Positions 5,911 to 14,131 of a stretch of DNA of 22,395 bases are shown here, in pieces. The position numbers and the translations under genes are program-made. The DNA comes from QQUD01 sp039029915 (lineage in GTDB: Bacteria; Chloroflexota; Anaerolineae; Promineifilales; Promineifilaceae), in contig JBCCFD010000082.1 of NCBI GenBank assembly GCA_039029915.1, positions 1-22,395 of the forward strand, read 5' to 3'. The notes under the pieces are model-generated. The model was not told the DNA's origin. It made no database searches and saw nothing but the letters and a program-made list of their open reading frames with translations. How positions within the stretch are numbered: the first letter of the stretch is position 1; each line of letters begins with the position of its first letter.

Positions 5911-7752
5911 ATGACTCATTTTTTGATGAGGCAACACAAAATTTTTCGTGCAACGTTAATTTTACCGCTCTTATTTTTTTTGATTTTTCTCTTATTAGAA
6001 ACGAAAGCGTTTTCTTTCCCTCCTGTTCTTGCGGCACCGATGGCGCAAACGGGTCCCGAGGTTGAATTTGCCGCTGGGTCTACCCAAAGTGTTACTGAAG
6101 AAAATGTGACGATTAGCTTGAATGTTGAAGTAAGTGCAGCACCGTCTACGACCGTCACCGTAGATTATGTTGTTATTGCCGGTACAGCAACACAAAGCAG
6201 TGATTATTCTGGCTCAACATCAGGCACTTTAACCTTTCCAGCAAGTGCAACAACCGATCAAGTGATCTCTATTAATATTGTTGAAGACAGTTTGAGTGAA
6301 AATAGTGAAACATTTTCGATTGTGCTGCAGGATGTGATTAGTGGGACTTTGGGCAGTAGTGATACGGCCGTTATAACAATTGTTGATGATGACCCGACCC
6401 CAACACCTACCGGAGCCGCTGTTATTTTTGCTGACGGGTTTGAACCAAACGATAATTTTTCAGAGGCCTCAGATATTGTTGCTAATGCGGGTGAAACATG
6501 TAACCTGACAGTTTGGCCAATCGGTGATATCGACTACTTCCGATTTGTTGTCAAGGGTGGGGCGAACTACACAGTTGAAACAGATAATCTTTCTGTTGGA
6601 TTAGATACAGTCCTATCAGTTTATGATGCCAATCTCAATCTAATCGGTACTAATGATGACTCTGAACCGCCTGATAAAGCATCACGGGTGTCATTTACAG
6701 CTAGCTCTGATGGGTTTTACTACGCTCAAGTGACCAATCGCGATCCTACCGATCCGACCAACAAGACGTATTGTATTGAGGTCATTGAATTGACCCCCAA
6801 CGCATCACCGACCCCGCCACTGGCTATTCCTGGTGAAGCAGACGCCTGCGAGTTCAACAGCACGATCGAAACTGCTTGTCTATTGATTGCTGGAGAAACC
6901 TTGTCCGGCATGAACTTTGTACCCTCTTTAGGCAGCGAGCAAGATACAGATATCTATCGCCTCTCTGTAAAAACAGGCCTGTTTTATACGTGTGAGACGA
7001 TTATTGAATCTGGGTCAGCAGCCGACACCAATCTTATTTTGAAGGATGCGAACGGGAACGACTTCATTCCAAATATTGGGAATGACGATCGGGAATTAGG
7101 TGATTTCAGTAGTGAAGTGTCTTACTTTGCAACCTATACCGGCTGGCTTCATATTATCGTTGGCCCCAGAATTGCCCCCATGGTTGAAGAGGCTGATTTA
7201 CATGAATATTCAATCATGTGTACTCAAATAGCAGCGACAGCAACGCCAACTCCCTTTCCTACGTTTCCACCCTCAACAGGAGGTGGCGGTGGTGGCAGCC
7301 TCACCCCAACTGAAACGCCAACGCCATTTGAATTCCCCACACCATTGCCGACACCTACGCCAATTGATTTCACGTTCTTGACGCCTGAAGCACCTGAATC
7401 CCCCGTGATTGATATTCAACCACTACCAACCGAAACGCCTGAAGCCGGTATTGGTGGACAATCAGTTTCCGTGGGAGTCAATCTTTATTATGATGCCAAT
7501 GGGAACGGACAGTATGAAACCATTGAAGGAATCGTTGATGCGGCGGTTGCGCTTTATGATAATACAACGGGGCAGTTAATTGCGTTTGGTTACACAAACG
7601 AATCTGGCCTCGTTCAGTTCACGGATATACAAACAAGCGGTGCCGTTCGGGTTGTTGTCCCTTTTATTAACTATAGTCAAATTATTGCCGGTATTGGCAA
7701 TGATGTTGTGATTCGCGTGGCACCACAACCGCTTCCCGGTGATATTCCATAA
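5911..7752 (+). CDS. Secreted Calx-beta / PPC-domain envelope protein
   Basis: A 613-residue exported protein. A signal peptide or anchor helix lies at about residues 14-30 (ILPLLFFLIFLLLE), with an Ala-rich segment ending about APMAQ. A Calx-beta domain (about 48-162) ends in the characteristic DTAVITIVDDD. A PPC-like beta-sandwich with FEPNDNFSEA and IDYFRF follows (about 176-292), and a second, related one with DTDIYRL (about 312-438). A Pro/Thr/Gly linker (about 444-515) leads to a C-terminal domain with YYDANGNGQYE (about 518-613), like SdrD_B/EF-hand-type surface modules. The ATG 5911 has AGGA 7 nt upstream; a TTG at 5905 is a less likely alternative. The next gene starts 2 nt after the stop, so the two are co-translated. 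The likely role is cell-surface structure or adhesion; no catalytic motif is seen. Confidence 0.85.
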   Translation: MTHFLMRQHKIFRATLILPLLFFLIFLLLETKAFSFPPVLAAPMAQTGPEVEFAAGSTQSVTEENVTISLNVEVSAAPSTTVTVDYVVIAGTATQSSDYSGSTSGTLTFPASATTDQVISINIVEDSLSENSETFSIVLQDVISGTLGSSDTAVITIVDDDPTPTPTGAAVIFADGFEPNDNFSEASDIVANAGETCNLTVWPIGDIDYFRFVVKGGANYTVETDNLSVGLDTVLSVYDANLNLIGTNDDSEPPDKASRVSFTASSDGFYYAQVTNRDPTDPTNKTYCIEVIELTPNASPTPPLAIPGEADACEFNSTIETACLLIAGETLSGMNFVPSLGSEQDTDIYRLSVKTGLFYTCETIIESGSAADTNLILKDANGNDFIPNIGNDDRELGDFSSEVSYFATYTGWLHIIVGPRIAPMVEEADLHEYSIMCTQIAATATPTPFPTFPPSTGGGGGGSLTPTETPTPFEFPTPLPTPTPIDFTFLTPEAPESPVIDIQPLPTETPEAGIGGQSVSVGVNLYYDANGNGQYETIEGIVDAAVALYDNTTGQLIAFGYTNESGLVQFTDIQTSGAVRVVVPFINYSQIIAGIGNDVVIRVAPQPLPGDIP

Positions 7753-7754
7753 TT

Positions 7755-9119
7755 ATGTCAACTGATAATCAATCTCCTCAATCCTCTTCATCTAATCGAC
7801 TCGTTATTATCTTAGGCATCATAGCGGGCGCTGCCCTGCTTGGTGTGATGATTTTGACATTCTTTTTGATTAGCGATCGACAAGAGGGCGGTGCGGAGGT
7901 AAATACCCCACCAACGCCTTTTCCCGAAACTGTCACGATTGATAATTCAACAACTATCGTGACGGGTGTGGATACGGGCATAGACGGCTCTGGAAGCATT
8001 AGCGTAACGCTTGACGCTCCCTTGGAGCTGATTGTCGGGAATAAAGCGTTTGCCGTTCGGAGTGAACAAGTACCTGCAAACGGTGAATGGGCACCAACAG
8101 TGTCAACTAGTAATCAAGCGGTTTGGGTATTTGGTTCGATCGTGAATTACGTCGTGGGGATTGCTGATAATGCTGAGAATCGGGCCTTGCTTGAGAATTT
8201 GCAAGCGGGTGATGAGATGACAATGAGCACGCAGCTTGGCACGACGCTGACTTTTACATTTGAAACCCACCAAGTGGTTTCTCGTCAGAATACAGATGTG
8301 TTCCGGCAAACGCGTCCCGGAATTTCGATTTTCTTAGTCGGCTCTGAAGGGGATGAACGACTTGTGGTAAACGGCCGTCACGTCGTCACAGAGGCAGATG
8401 ATAGCTTTGGCAATGTGATTGGCTTGGGGGAGACGGCACAGCTGGAAGATTTACAGTTCACCGTGCCCAGCGTAGCCTATGTGCCCGAGCGTCCTGAAGT
8501 GCCTCCTGGATTTGCCTTTTTTCAGGTCGATTACGATGTTCAAAATGTGGGTTTAACCGCCTTTGATACGTCAGTTTTAGAATTTACGCTGGTTGATTCT
8601 GTGGGCAATCGATATGCCTTAAATCCCGTTGCTAGCCAAGTGGGAAATTTCCCTGCCCTCTCTGGTTTTGTAAATTCAGGGGCTATTATGCAGGCGACGG
8701 CTGGGTATCAAATTCCAATTGGGCTATCGAGTGATGCCTTAAGCTGGGTGGTGACAAAAGTGGATTCTGGCTCTCAACTGCAGGTCACAATACCATTCAC
8801 CAGCAACCCTGTGACTGGCTCCCAAAGCACTCAAATTAGCTTGAACCGAGCTGAAGTTGGTTCTGATTTAACAACGCTGATCTTAGGTGGGCAAATTACT
8901 AATCTGAATACACAGCCAATTGTGGTTACGGATGAGGATATTGAGCTTTTGGGTGCGGATGGCGCTGGGTATTTACTGCTTTCCACGAATCCTCCTCTGC
9001 CGTGGTCAGTTGGTGCAGGTGAGGCATTCCAGTTTAATTTGATTTATCAGCCGCCAGTGACGGATACGGCCGTTTTCACTATCTTCAACCAAAGCTTCCA
9101 ACTCGCAGGATTTCGTTAG
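7755..9119 (+). CDS. Membrane-anchored protein, degenerate sortase-like plus DUF4352-like domains
   Basis: A 454-residue protein. A hydrophilic Ser/Gln-rich N-terminus is followed by one transmembrane helix (about 15-38), then a Pro-rich linker, which puts the rest outside the cell. Residues about 90-210 have a sortase-like rhythm: VWVFGSIVNY, then LLENLQAGDEMTMSTQLG, VVSRQNTDVF, and ISIFLVGS before RLVVNGR. However, the expected catalytic His (in GH) and Cys (in TLxTC) are not found. Residues about 225-345 resemble an Ig-like DUF4352 domain (FQVDYDVQNVG); a second sandwich domain runs to the end (about 358-454). It starts 2 nt after the upstream Calx-beta/PPC gene, so both products probably act together at the envelope. 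The domain calls are by eye; membrane anchoring is secure, the sortase relationship tentative. Confidence 0.8.
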   Translation: MSTDNQSPQSSSSNRLVIILGIIAGAALLGVMILTFFLISDRQEGGAEVNTPPTPFPETVTIDNSTTIVTGVDTGIDGSGSISVTLDAPLELIVGNKAFAVRSEQVPANGEWAPTVSTSNQAVWVFGSIVNYVVGIADNAENRALLENLQAGDEMTMSTQLGTTLTFTFETHQVVSRQNTDVFRQTRPGISIFLVGSEGDERLVVNGRHVVTEADDSFGNVIGLGETAQLEDLQFTVPSVAYVPERPEVPPGFAFFQVDYDVQNVGLTAFDTSVLEFTLVDSVGNRYALNPVASQVGNFPALSGFVNSGAIMQATAGYQIPIGLSSDALSWVVTKVDSGSQLQVTIPFTSNPVTGSQSTQISLNRAEVGSDLTTLILGGQITNLNTQPIVVTDEDIELLGADGAGYLLLSTNPPLPWSVGAGEAFQFNLIYQPPVTDTAVFTIFNQSFQLAGFR

Positions 9120-9202
9120 TCATTTGGGACTTTAGCTCAGAATTATTCGGCAAACGGGTCTACTGCGCCATCGATAGGCTCAGGCTTTGTTGCATTGACG
9201 AA

Positions 9203-9679
9203 TTACTCGCCCCCATTCCCATTGGCAATAAACTCCATCGAAGAGCTTTCTCGAATACGCCGGCTTGTGTAGTAAAGCAAAATGCCTAGCAAAATTGAGG
9301 CAATCCCAATACTAATACCAAAAAGCTGGAGCCAGCCAACAAACGGCCGTCCAAAATCAGGATGCGGGTGTGTTCCAATGCTCAAAAGGTCAGCTAAACC
9401 TGCTGCATAGGCAAAAATCAATCCCGTTGCAGCGAGTCGGGTGCCAATACTAGCCTGAAGCGATTTTCCTTTTCGATGCTGTAATCCTCGAAGATGAACA
9501 AAGGCCCCCAGCGTTAATGACGTGATTCCCACTAAAAATAAAAACATTTGGATCATGCCAAAGCCAGGTGTGCGGTCGAGCCCTAATTCATCTGCTGCTA
9601 AGGCAAAAAAGATCAAGATAACGCCAATTATAAAAAGGACAATTGTCGTTGATAGCCTTATCCTTGCACCATTATCCAT
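9203..9679 (-). CDS. Four-helix integral membrane protein, function unknown
   Basis: A 158-residue protein with four hydrophobic helices (about 8-28, 43-63, 79-99 and 116-137), short charged loops and a hydrophilic Gly/Asn/Glu tail. I do not recognise a family. The ATG 9679 is preferred because GAGG (9689-9686) lies 6 nt upstream; a GTG at 9682 is directly adjacent. The gene converges with the 7755 gene, with an 83-bp gap in which I see no clear terminator. Confidence 0.75.
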   Translation of the reverse strand: MDNGARIRLSTTIVLFIIGVILIFFALAADELGLDRTPGFGMIQMFLFLVGITSLTLGAFVHLRGLQHRKGKSLQASIGTRLAATGLIFAYAAGLADLLSIGTHPHPDFGRPFVGWLQLFGISIGIASILLGILLYYTSRRIRESSSMEFIANGNGGE

Positions 9680-9718
9680 CACAAACCTCGTTCAAAACTC
9701 AGGGATTTAGGAGTGACG

Positions 9719-9790
9719 ATGAAAAAAGATACGGATTGGTATCGTCACATTAAAGGAACGGGAAGGAAGCGACTTCGTCGTTTTGTTTAA
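9719..9790 (+). CDS. Possible 23-residue basic peptide ORF
   Basis: ATG 9719 follows AGGAG (9709-9713) at 5-nt spacing and opens a 23-codon frame ending at TAA 9788-9790. The peptide begins MKKDTDWYRHIKG and ends in an Arg/Lys-rich RKRLRRFV. An 8-bp inverted repeat (GTGACGAT 9713-9720, ATCGTCAC 9741-9748) overlaps the start codon, so initiation could be controlled by RNA structure. The ORF is divergent from the four-helix membrane gene. No homologue is recognised. It could equally be a chance frame next to a chance ribosome-binding site. Confidence 0.3.
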   Translation: MKKDTDWYRHIKGTGRKRLRRFV

Positions 9791-9851
9791 TTTCCATTCC
9801 TTGGCAAAACCGTCAATGGAGAGAATGATTCGATCTCCATTTAGATAAAGC

Positions 9852-9879
9852 AAAAACGCCGCGTTATCCGCGACGTTTT
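9852..9879 (-). terminator. Intrinsic terminator of tRNA-Pro
   Basis: Read on the minus strand, AAAACGTCGCG pairs with CGCGGCGTTTT (one U-G wobble) around a GATAA loop, and the T run extends to 9852. It begins two bases after the tRNA CCA end. Confidence 0.88.
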
Positions 9880-9880
9880 C

Positions 9881-9957
9881 TGGTCGGGGCAGCGAGATTT
9901 GAACTCACGACCTCTTCAACCCCATTGAAGCGCGCTACCAAGCTGCGCCATGCCCCG
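9881..9957 (-). tRNA. tRNA-Pro (anticodon GGG)
   Basis: On the minus strand the acceptor stem CGGGGCA pairs with TGCCCCG; a C1-G72 pair is characteristic of tRNA-Pro. The anticodon stem CTTCA/TGAAG holds the loop ATGGGGT, giving anticodon GGG for CCC/CCU codons. The T-arm contains GTTCAAATC. The 3' CCA is encoded (9883-9881). Confidence 0.96.
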
Positions 9958-9968
9958 ATCGGACGGGC

Positions 9969-9997
9969 ATTATAACATTTGGGATAGTGCAAGGCAA
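9969..9997 (-). promoter_or_regulatory. Promoter of tRNA-Pro
   Basis: On the minus strand TTGCCT (9997-9992), a 17-bp spacer and a perfect TATAAT (9974-9969) lie directly upstream of the tRNA 5' end at 9957. The stretch from here to 10162 holds nothing else I can identify. Confidence 0.7.
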
Positions 9998-10162
9998 CAA
10001 AGGGGGAGGAAAAAGCAGGTTGCCAATGGGTATTGGGTTATTGATTAAAAGAGAGCAATAATGGCAGCTGAAGGTGACGAAGTCATCATCGACTATACCA
10101 TCTTGTTTTTGCTCAATATGGATATTGACGGTATCATTTTCGTAACATTTTAGGGTCAATAT

Positions 10163-10699
10163 ATGATTTTTTGGCGAGTTAACATTATTTTTGGAATTGT
10201 AATATTGGGTTTGATTGGGCTCGTAGCCTGTGGTGCGGAAACGGCCGTTGTTCCGACTCTTTCCCCTCAGGAAGCCACCTCCCAGGCGCTTACAGCTGCC
10301 ATTCTAGCCAGCAGCGAACCCCCACTTAATTTTGACCAACTTAATCAAGAGATTAACGAAGCAGAAGCTTTATGGACCTCTCAAAACCTTACCACGTACC
10401 GACTTGCTGTTTCTTACCGTGAACCCAACTGGAATACACAAAATTTGACGCTTTTGATCGACGATGGCGCTGTGATTGAAGAAGAACATCGCTGTGTGCC
10501 TGAACGTGATTGCAACTTACTTGACGTTAAAATTGATGATTTTGAAATGTATGCGCTGTTCAATATTGCTCGGCGGGTCGTTGCACTTGAAGATTCGAAT
10601 ACCCAAATCACTTTTAACAAACGCCTTGGCTTTCCAAATGCGGTTGTCTACAGCGACGCGACGTGGATTATCCAGTCAGTAGAGCTGGTTGATAAGTAA
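10163..10699 (+). CDS. Lipoprotein with DUF6174-like domain
   Basis: A 178-residue protein. The signal peptide has a hydrophobic core (residues about 7-20) and the lipobox LVAC, with Cys23 as the expected lipidated residue, so the mature protein is anchored at the outer face of the membrane. The mature part has a helix with LNQEINEAEALWTSQNL, then TYRLAVSYREP, a LLIDDGAVIEEE strand pair, and FNKRLGFPNAVVYSDATWI. This ordering resembles the DUF6174 family of small secreted proteins, which has no known activity. Start ATG 10163 has AGGG 7 nt upstream. It stands alone, followed by a 137-bp gap with a promoter for the permease genes. Confidence 0.8.
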   Translation: MIFWRVNIIFGIVILGLIGLVACGAETAVVPTLSPQEATSQALTAAILASSEPPLNFDQLNQEINEAEALWTSQNLTTYRLAVSYREPNWNTQNLTLLIDDGAVIEEEHRCVPERDCNLLDVKIDDFEMYALFNIARRVVALEDSNTQITFNKRLGFPNAVVYSDATWIIQSVELVDK

Positions 10700-10769
10700 T
10701 GTTCGGTGTCTGAAATTAGGGATTCTGAAATTAATACGTCAGCCAATATAATTTTGGCGGCCCCCAAAT

Positions 10770-10799
10770 TTGACCGCTAATGACTGGAATACCTATATA
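10770..10799 (+). promoter_or_regulatory. Probable promoter of the permease pair
   Basis: TTGACC at 10770-10775, an 18-bp spacer and TATATA at 10794-10799, 38 bp before the ATG of the first permease gene. A leader of about 30 nt is implied. Confidence 0.5.
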
Positions 10800-10836
10800 T
10801 AAAGTCGACATATATCAATAAGCGAAACTTATAACT

Positions 10837-11769
10837 ATGGTGCGATTATTTTGGCGAAAACTTGGTTTAATCCTAATCCTACTCCCCATTTTAAATGTGG
10901 TGGGTTTTTACTACGCACTAGTGCATCCGAGATTGTTTACATCGGGTCAAATCACCCCTACAGAAGCATTAAACAATAGCTATAGCGACTATTTAAGCTC
11001 TGTCTTTCGGGGCGAATTTGGCTTTGCTGGTCAGCAAACGGTTCGCGCGATTGTGATGGAGCCGCTGCAAAATAGCCTTATCCTGGTGGTTATTTCCTTG
11101 GTTTTAGCCATTATATTAGGCATTTTGTTTGGCTTGATTGCTATTTCACCTAGAACACGGCGCATCTCCCCATTCTCACTGGCGTTTCTGTCAGCAGGCT
11201 CTTCTTTGCCGGGCTTCTTATTTGGTGGCATTATTTTGTCACTGATTGTGTACCAAACGCTGTATGCTGGTCGAGGGTCAAGCATTCTGCCGATTAGTGG
11301 CTATGGATTAGATGAGCATTTGATTTTGCATGTTTTGGTGTTGGCAATCCAACCCACGATGTACATTGCAAAAGTAACGGCCGGTTTGTTGGAAAATGAA
11401 CTACAGCAGAATTACATACAAGTCGCACGAAGTAAGGGATTAAATTGGCGCCAGTTACTATGGCGACACGCCTTTCCTAATATGTTGGCGCCTGTTTTGT
11501 TAACTATTGGTTCGTCAATGCGGCTGATTGTGGGGGCATTGGTCATTGTTGAAGCAATTTTTATTTGGCCAGGAATCGGCCGTATCTTTTTATTGACGAT
11601 TGGCTTACGCCTTGATGGCCGTCCTACAGGCATCTATTTTGGAAATCCGCCGCTGATTGCCTTTATGGCTGTGTTTTTAGGTGCGATGCTCCTTTTTGCG
11701 GACTTAATTGCGACGATGATTTCAAGTGCGGTTGATCCTCGGCTACGCGAGCAAGGGGTGAGCGGCTAA
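10837..11769 (+). CDS. Oligopeptide-type ABC transporter permease (DppB/OppB family)
   Basis: A 310-residue inner-membrane permease of the BPD_transp_1 (PF00528) family. An N-terminal helix (about 8-27) is followed by an extracytoplasmic segment and five more helices. The cytoplasmic EAA loop that docks the ATPase is YIQVARSKGLNWRQLLWRHAFPN (about residues 195-217), close to the DppB/OppB consensus. The family imports peptides, nickel or sugars; substrate cannot be inferred here. The usual N-terminal GD-x-hydrophobic motif region is shortened. The stop overlaps the ATG of the next permease by one base (TAATG), so they are translationally coupled. No Shine-Dalgarno is obvious. No solute-binding protein or ATPase gene is next to it in this window. 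Confidence 0.88.
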   Translation: MVRLFWRKLGLILILLPILNVVGFYYALVHPRLFTSGQITPTEALNNSYSDYLSSVFRGEFGFAGQQTVRAIVMEPLQNSLILVVISLVLAIILGILFGLIAISPRTRRISPFSLAFLSAGSSLPGFLFGGIILSLIVYQTLYAGRGSSILPISGYGLDEHLILHVLVLAIQPTMYIAKVTAGLLENELQQNYIQVARSKGLNWRQLLWRHAFPNMLAPVLLTIGSSMRLIVGALVIVEAIFIWPGIGRIFLLTIGLRLDGRPTGIYFGNPPLIAFMAVFLGAMLLFADLIATMISSAVDPRLREQGVSG

Positions 11770-12761
11770 TGACTCAGCGCAATGACCCCTTGTGGATTGG
11801 CAGTCTCATCATGATTTTCTTCATATTGGTTGCCTTTTTTGGTCCAGCTTGGGCGCCCAACGATCCCTATGAAGTATTTAACGATGCCATTGTGGTTGGA
11901 GAAGAACGATATTTGCCTGCCTCAATCCCTGTGCCACCCTTTACTTTGTCTCAATTTCGTTTAGGAACTGATGCGGCGGGGCGAGACCTGATGAGTCGCC
12001 TGTTGCATGCTGTTCGCCCCACCTTAATTTTAGGTACATCAATTGTTTTAGTACGGGTAGCGGTTGGCTTATTTTTAGGCTTGATTGCTGGCTGGTATCA
12101 AAATTGGACTGAACGCATCATTGATAGCTTTATCAGCGTTTCGCTTGCCATACCTATCCTAATTTTTGCATTAGCGGCTCTCTCGTTTATGGGAAGACGG
12201 GAACTGGTTCATTTTACGCTGGCTTTAGCGTTGACGGGATGGGCAAACACGGCCGTATTCGTTAAAAACCGAACCCAAACCATTATGCAGGCCCCCTTTA
12301 TCGAAGGGGCCCGATCCATTGGCGTTAAGCCTCACCTTATATTGCGTCGCCACGTGCTGCTACAAATATGGCCAGCATTACCTGCGCTGATTGCCTTTGA
12401 GCTAGGCGCAGTTATGCTCGTTATTGCTGAATTAGGCTTCTTAGGCATGTTTATTGGGGAAGCATTTCTGCTTACGGCGGCTGATCCCAATAGCTCTGGT
12501 GTGATAACGGTAGGCTTAACCGCCTCAGTCCCCGAGCTGGGGCAAATGCTGTCAGACTTCTGGTCAAAGATGATTCGTACGCCGTGGGAGATTGTTATCG
12601 TGGGCGCGGCAATCTTTCTGCAGATATTTGGGTTTAATATGCTCGGTGAAGGGCTGCGTCGTCAGCTAGATGTAACGGTACCTCGCCGGGCTTGGTGGCG
12701 CCGTGGGAGCCGTGCCCAAAAATTAGAGAACGGCCGTCAGGAGCCGATTCCTGATTCCTGA
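11769..12761 (+). CDS. Oligopeptide-type ABC transporter permease (DppC/OppC family)
   Basis: A 330-residue partner permease. An N-terminal helix (about 12-28) is followed by the DppC-type periplasmic motif FRLGTDAAGRDLMSRLLHA (about 63-81) and helices. The EAA loop is EGARSIGVKPHLILRRHVLL (about 178-197). The C-terminus FGFNMLGEGLRRQLD is the family hallmark. It pairs with the upstream DppB-like subunit to form the translocation pore. A basic tail rich in Arg ends the protein. The gene ends 21 bp from the convergent homoserine dehydrogenase gene. The ATPase subunits must be encoded elsewhere. Confidence 0.9.
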   Translation: MTQRNDPLWIGSLIMIFFILVAFFGPAWAPNDPYEVFNDAIVVGEERYLPASIPVPPFTLSQFRLGTDAAGRDLMSRLLHAVRPTLILGTSIVLVRVAVGLFLGLIAGWYQNWTERIIDSFISVSLAIPILIFALAALSFMGRRELVHFTLALALTGWANTAVFVKNRTQTIMQAPFIEGARSIGVKPHLILRRHVLLQIWPALPALIAFELGAVMLVIAELGFLGMFIGEAFLLTAADPNSSGVITVGLTASVPELGQMLSDFWSKMIRTPWEIVIVGAAIFLQIFGFNMLGEGLRRQLDVTVPRRAWWRRGSRAQKLENGRQEPIPDS

Positions 12762-12782
12762 TCACCGTTCCCTGATCATCAA

Positions 12783-13850
12783 TTACAGTTCTTCTCTGGC
12801 GAAGTCAATCATATCCCCTAGTACGCCCGCAGCGGTCATTTTGACACCAGCTCCTTTGCCAATAATCATGAGGGGCTCGTCATTATAATACGAGGTTTGG
12901 AAGCTAATATATTTCAGGCTGGCGAGAGGACTATCCTGAGGAATTGCTTTGAGACCAACACGGCCGTATCCGTCCCCAACCTCACCAATGTAGCGTAAAA
13001 CCTGACCTTGCTCCCGGGCCGCATTCACTCTCTGTTTCATTTCAGCATCAAGCTGATGGACTTGATTCATAAACTCTGCCACGCTTAATGAGGCCATTTC
13101 TGGCGCATAAAGCGATTCTACTTTGATGCGCTCAGCTTCTATAGGCCAACCGGCCATCCGACCACAAATCATCACCTTGCGCATCACATCCATCCCGCTT
13201 AAATCTTCGCGGGGATCGGGTTCGGTAAACCCTTTGGCTTTAGCTTCCTTAACTGCTTCTGAAAACGGCATACCGGTGTCGAGCTGAGCGCAAATATAGC
13301 CCAGCGTACCGCTCATTTGTCCTTCAACACGGTAGATGGGATCGTTTACATCGGCCAGGTAGCGCAGGGTAGCGATGACGGGCTGTCCTCCGCCAACGGT
13401 TGATTCATGCCGGACCTGGCTGTTGTTGTAGTACGCTTTAGCGGTTTGCCAAGGGCCAGCCATTGCTTTCTTGTTAGCCAAAACGACGCCGTGGCCCAGT
13501 TCAATGGCTTGGTCGAGTACCGGTTCCATGCCGTCAACGGCCGTAACGTCCACGACGATTCCATTCTCAACCCGCGATTCAGATACCAAGTTTATAATCT
13601 CTAAGTCAGATGGTCTTTCGTGAAGGTCGCTAACAGAACGGCCGTTTTTCTTGGCCACCACAATATCCCGAAGATGGGCGGTCGATAATCCCTTGGCGTC
13701 CCACACCCAACTGCGGCTGTCCGTTACGGCAACCACATCAAACTGCATTTGGTTACGTTCAGCAACGCGAACGCGGCTATCAATCATTTGGTCTAAGAGG
13801 GCGCTCCCCACGCCACCCGCGCCGAAGATGATGACGGGTATATGTTTCAT
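12783..13850 (-). CDS. hom: Homoserine dehydrogenase
   Basis: Reduces aspartate semialdehyde to homoserine with NAD(P)H, the branch point to threonine and methionine. The 355-residue, catalytic-core-only form has no ACT domain and no aspartokinase fusion. The N-terminal Rossmann motif is FGAGGVGSALL (residues 9-19). The NKKAMA segment (126-131) carries the conserved Lys. Substrate-binding and catalytic segments ESTVGGGQPVIATLR, SGTLGYI and EPDPREDLSGMDVMRK hold Asp221 and Lys225, equivalent to the catalytic Asp/Lys pair of the yeast enzyme. The ATG 13850 has GAGGAG about 7 nt upstream. The gene is transcribed toward the permease pair. Its 5' region (13851-14294) contains repeats and a leader-like unit that may regulate it. 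Feedback control by an ACT domain is absent. Confidence 0.9.
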   Translation of the reverse strand: MKHIPVIIFGAGGVGSALLDQMIDSRVRVAERNQMQFDVVAVTDSRSWVWDAKGLSTAHLRDIVVAKKNGRSVSDLHERPSDLEIINLVSESRVENGIVVDVTAVDGMEPVLDQAIELGHGVVLANKKAMAGPWQTAKAYYNNSQVRHESTVGGGQPVIATLRYLADVNDPIYRVEGQMSGTLGYICAQLDTGMPFSEAVKEAKAKGFTEPDPREDLSGMDVMRKVMICGRMAGWPIEAERIKVESLYAPEMASLSVAEFMNQVHQLDAEMKQRVNAAREQGQVLRYIGEVGDGYGRVGLKAIPQDSPLASLKYISFQTSYYNDEPLMIIGKGAGVKMTAAGVLGDMIDFAREEL

Positions 13851-13874
13851 TGATATTCTCCTCTATTTCGCATA

Positions 13875-13898
13875 TTAGCTGATTAGCTAGTCAGCTAA
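13875..13898. repeat. TTAGCTGA-type inverted repeat before hom
   Basis: TTAGCTGA (13875-13882) and TCAGCTAA (13891-13898) are inverted arms with a related TTAGCTAG centre. Similar TAGCTGATTAGC words recur at 20293-20336 between two ABC genes, suggesting a dispersed simple-sequence family. It lies 25 bp upstream of hom. Confidence 0.45.
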
Positions 13899-13918
13899 GA
13901 AGTATATCAGTAACTGAT

Positions 13919-14015
13919 GTTACGCGGAAAAAACCTCTGAGGTTTCTAAACAGACGGGCAATCACTGGCGTTTCTTGTAAAACCTCAGAGGTTTGCACCA
14001 GTGGTACTGCGTAAC
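13919..14015. repeat. Nested palindromic repeat element between hom and the leader unit
   Basis: Outer arms GTTACGC (13919-13925) and GCGTAAC (14009-14015) enclose a perfect 15-bp inverted pair, AAACCTCTGAGGTTT (13931-13945) and AAACCTCAGAGGTTT (13980-13994). Each inner arm is itself almost palindromic. The arrangement resembles a REP/BIME-like or small MITE-like element. On the minus strand the arm at 13945-13931 is followed by a T run, so it could also act as a weak terminator before hom. Confidence 0.6.
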
Positions 14016-14090
14016 TCCTGTCAGTAATTTACAGTTTGATGGGATATTTTGCTGATGTGTTGGAATGCTAAATTGCTGATCAGCTACAGA

Positions 14091-14124
14091 AAAACAAAGA
14101 GCCCCACCCGAAGATGAGGCTCTT
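14091..14124 (-). terminator. Intrinsic terminator with UUCG loop, minus strand
   Basis: On the minus strand AAGAGCCTCATC pairs along all 12 positions (three U-G wobbles counted as pairs) with GGTGGGGCTCTT around a TTCG tetraloop closed by C-G. A T-rich tail (TGTTTTT) follows. It ends the short transcription unit that starts near 14260 and lies about 240 bp upstream of hom. Confidence 0.88.
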
Positions 14125-14131
14125 GTCCGCA

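Noticed and set aside
14091..14130. T-box because of GGGTGG in the terminator
   Set aside because: The conserved AGGGTGGNACCGCG antiterminator and specifier stem are absent; GGGTGG is simply part of the terminator stem.
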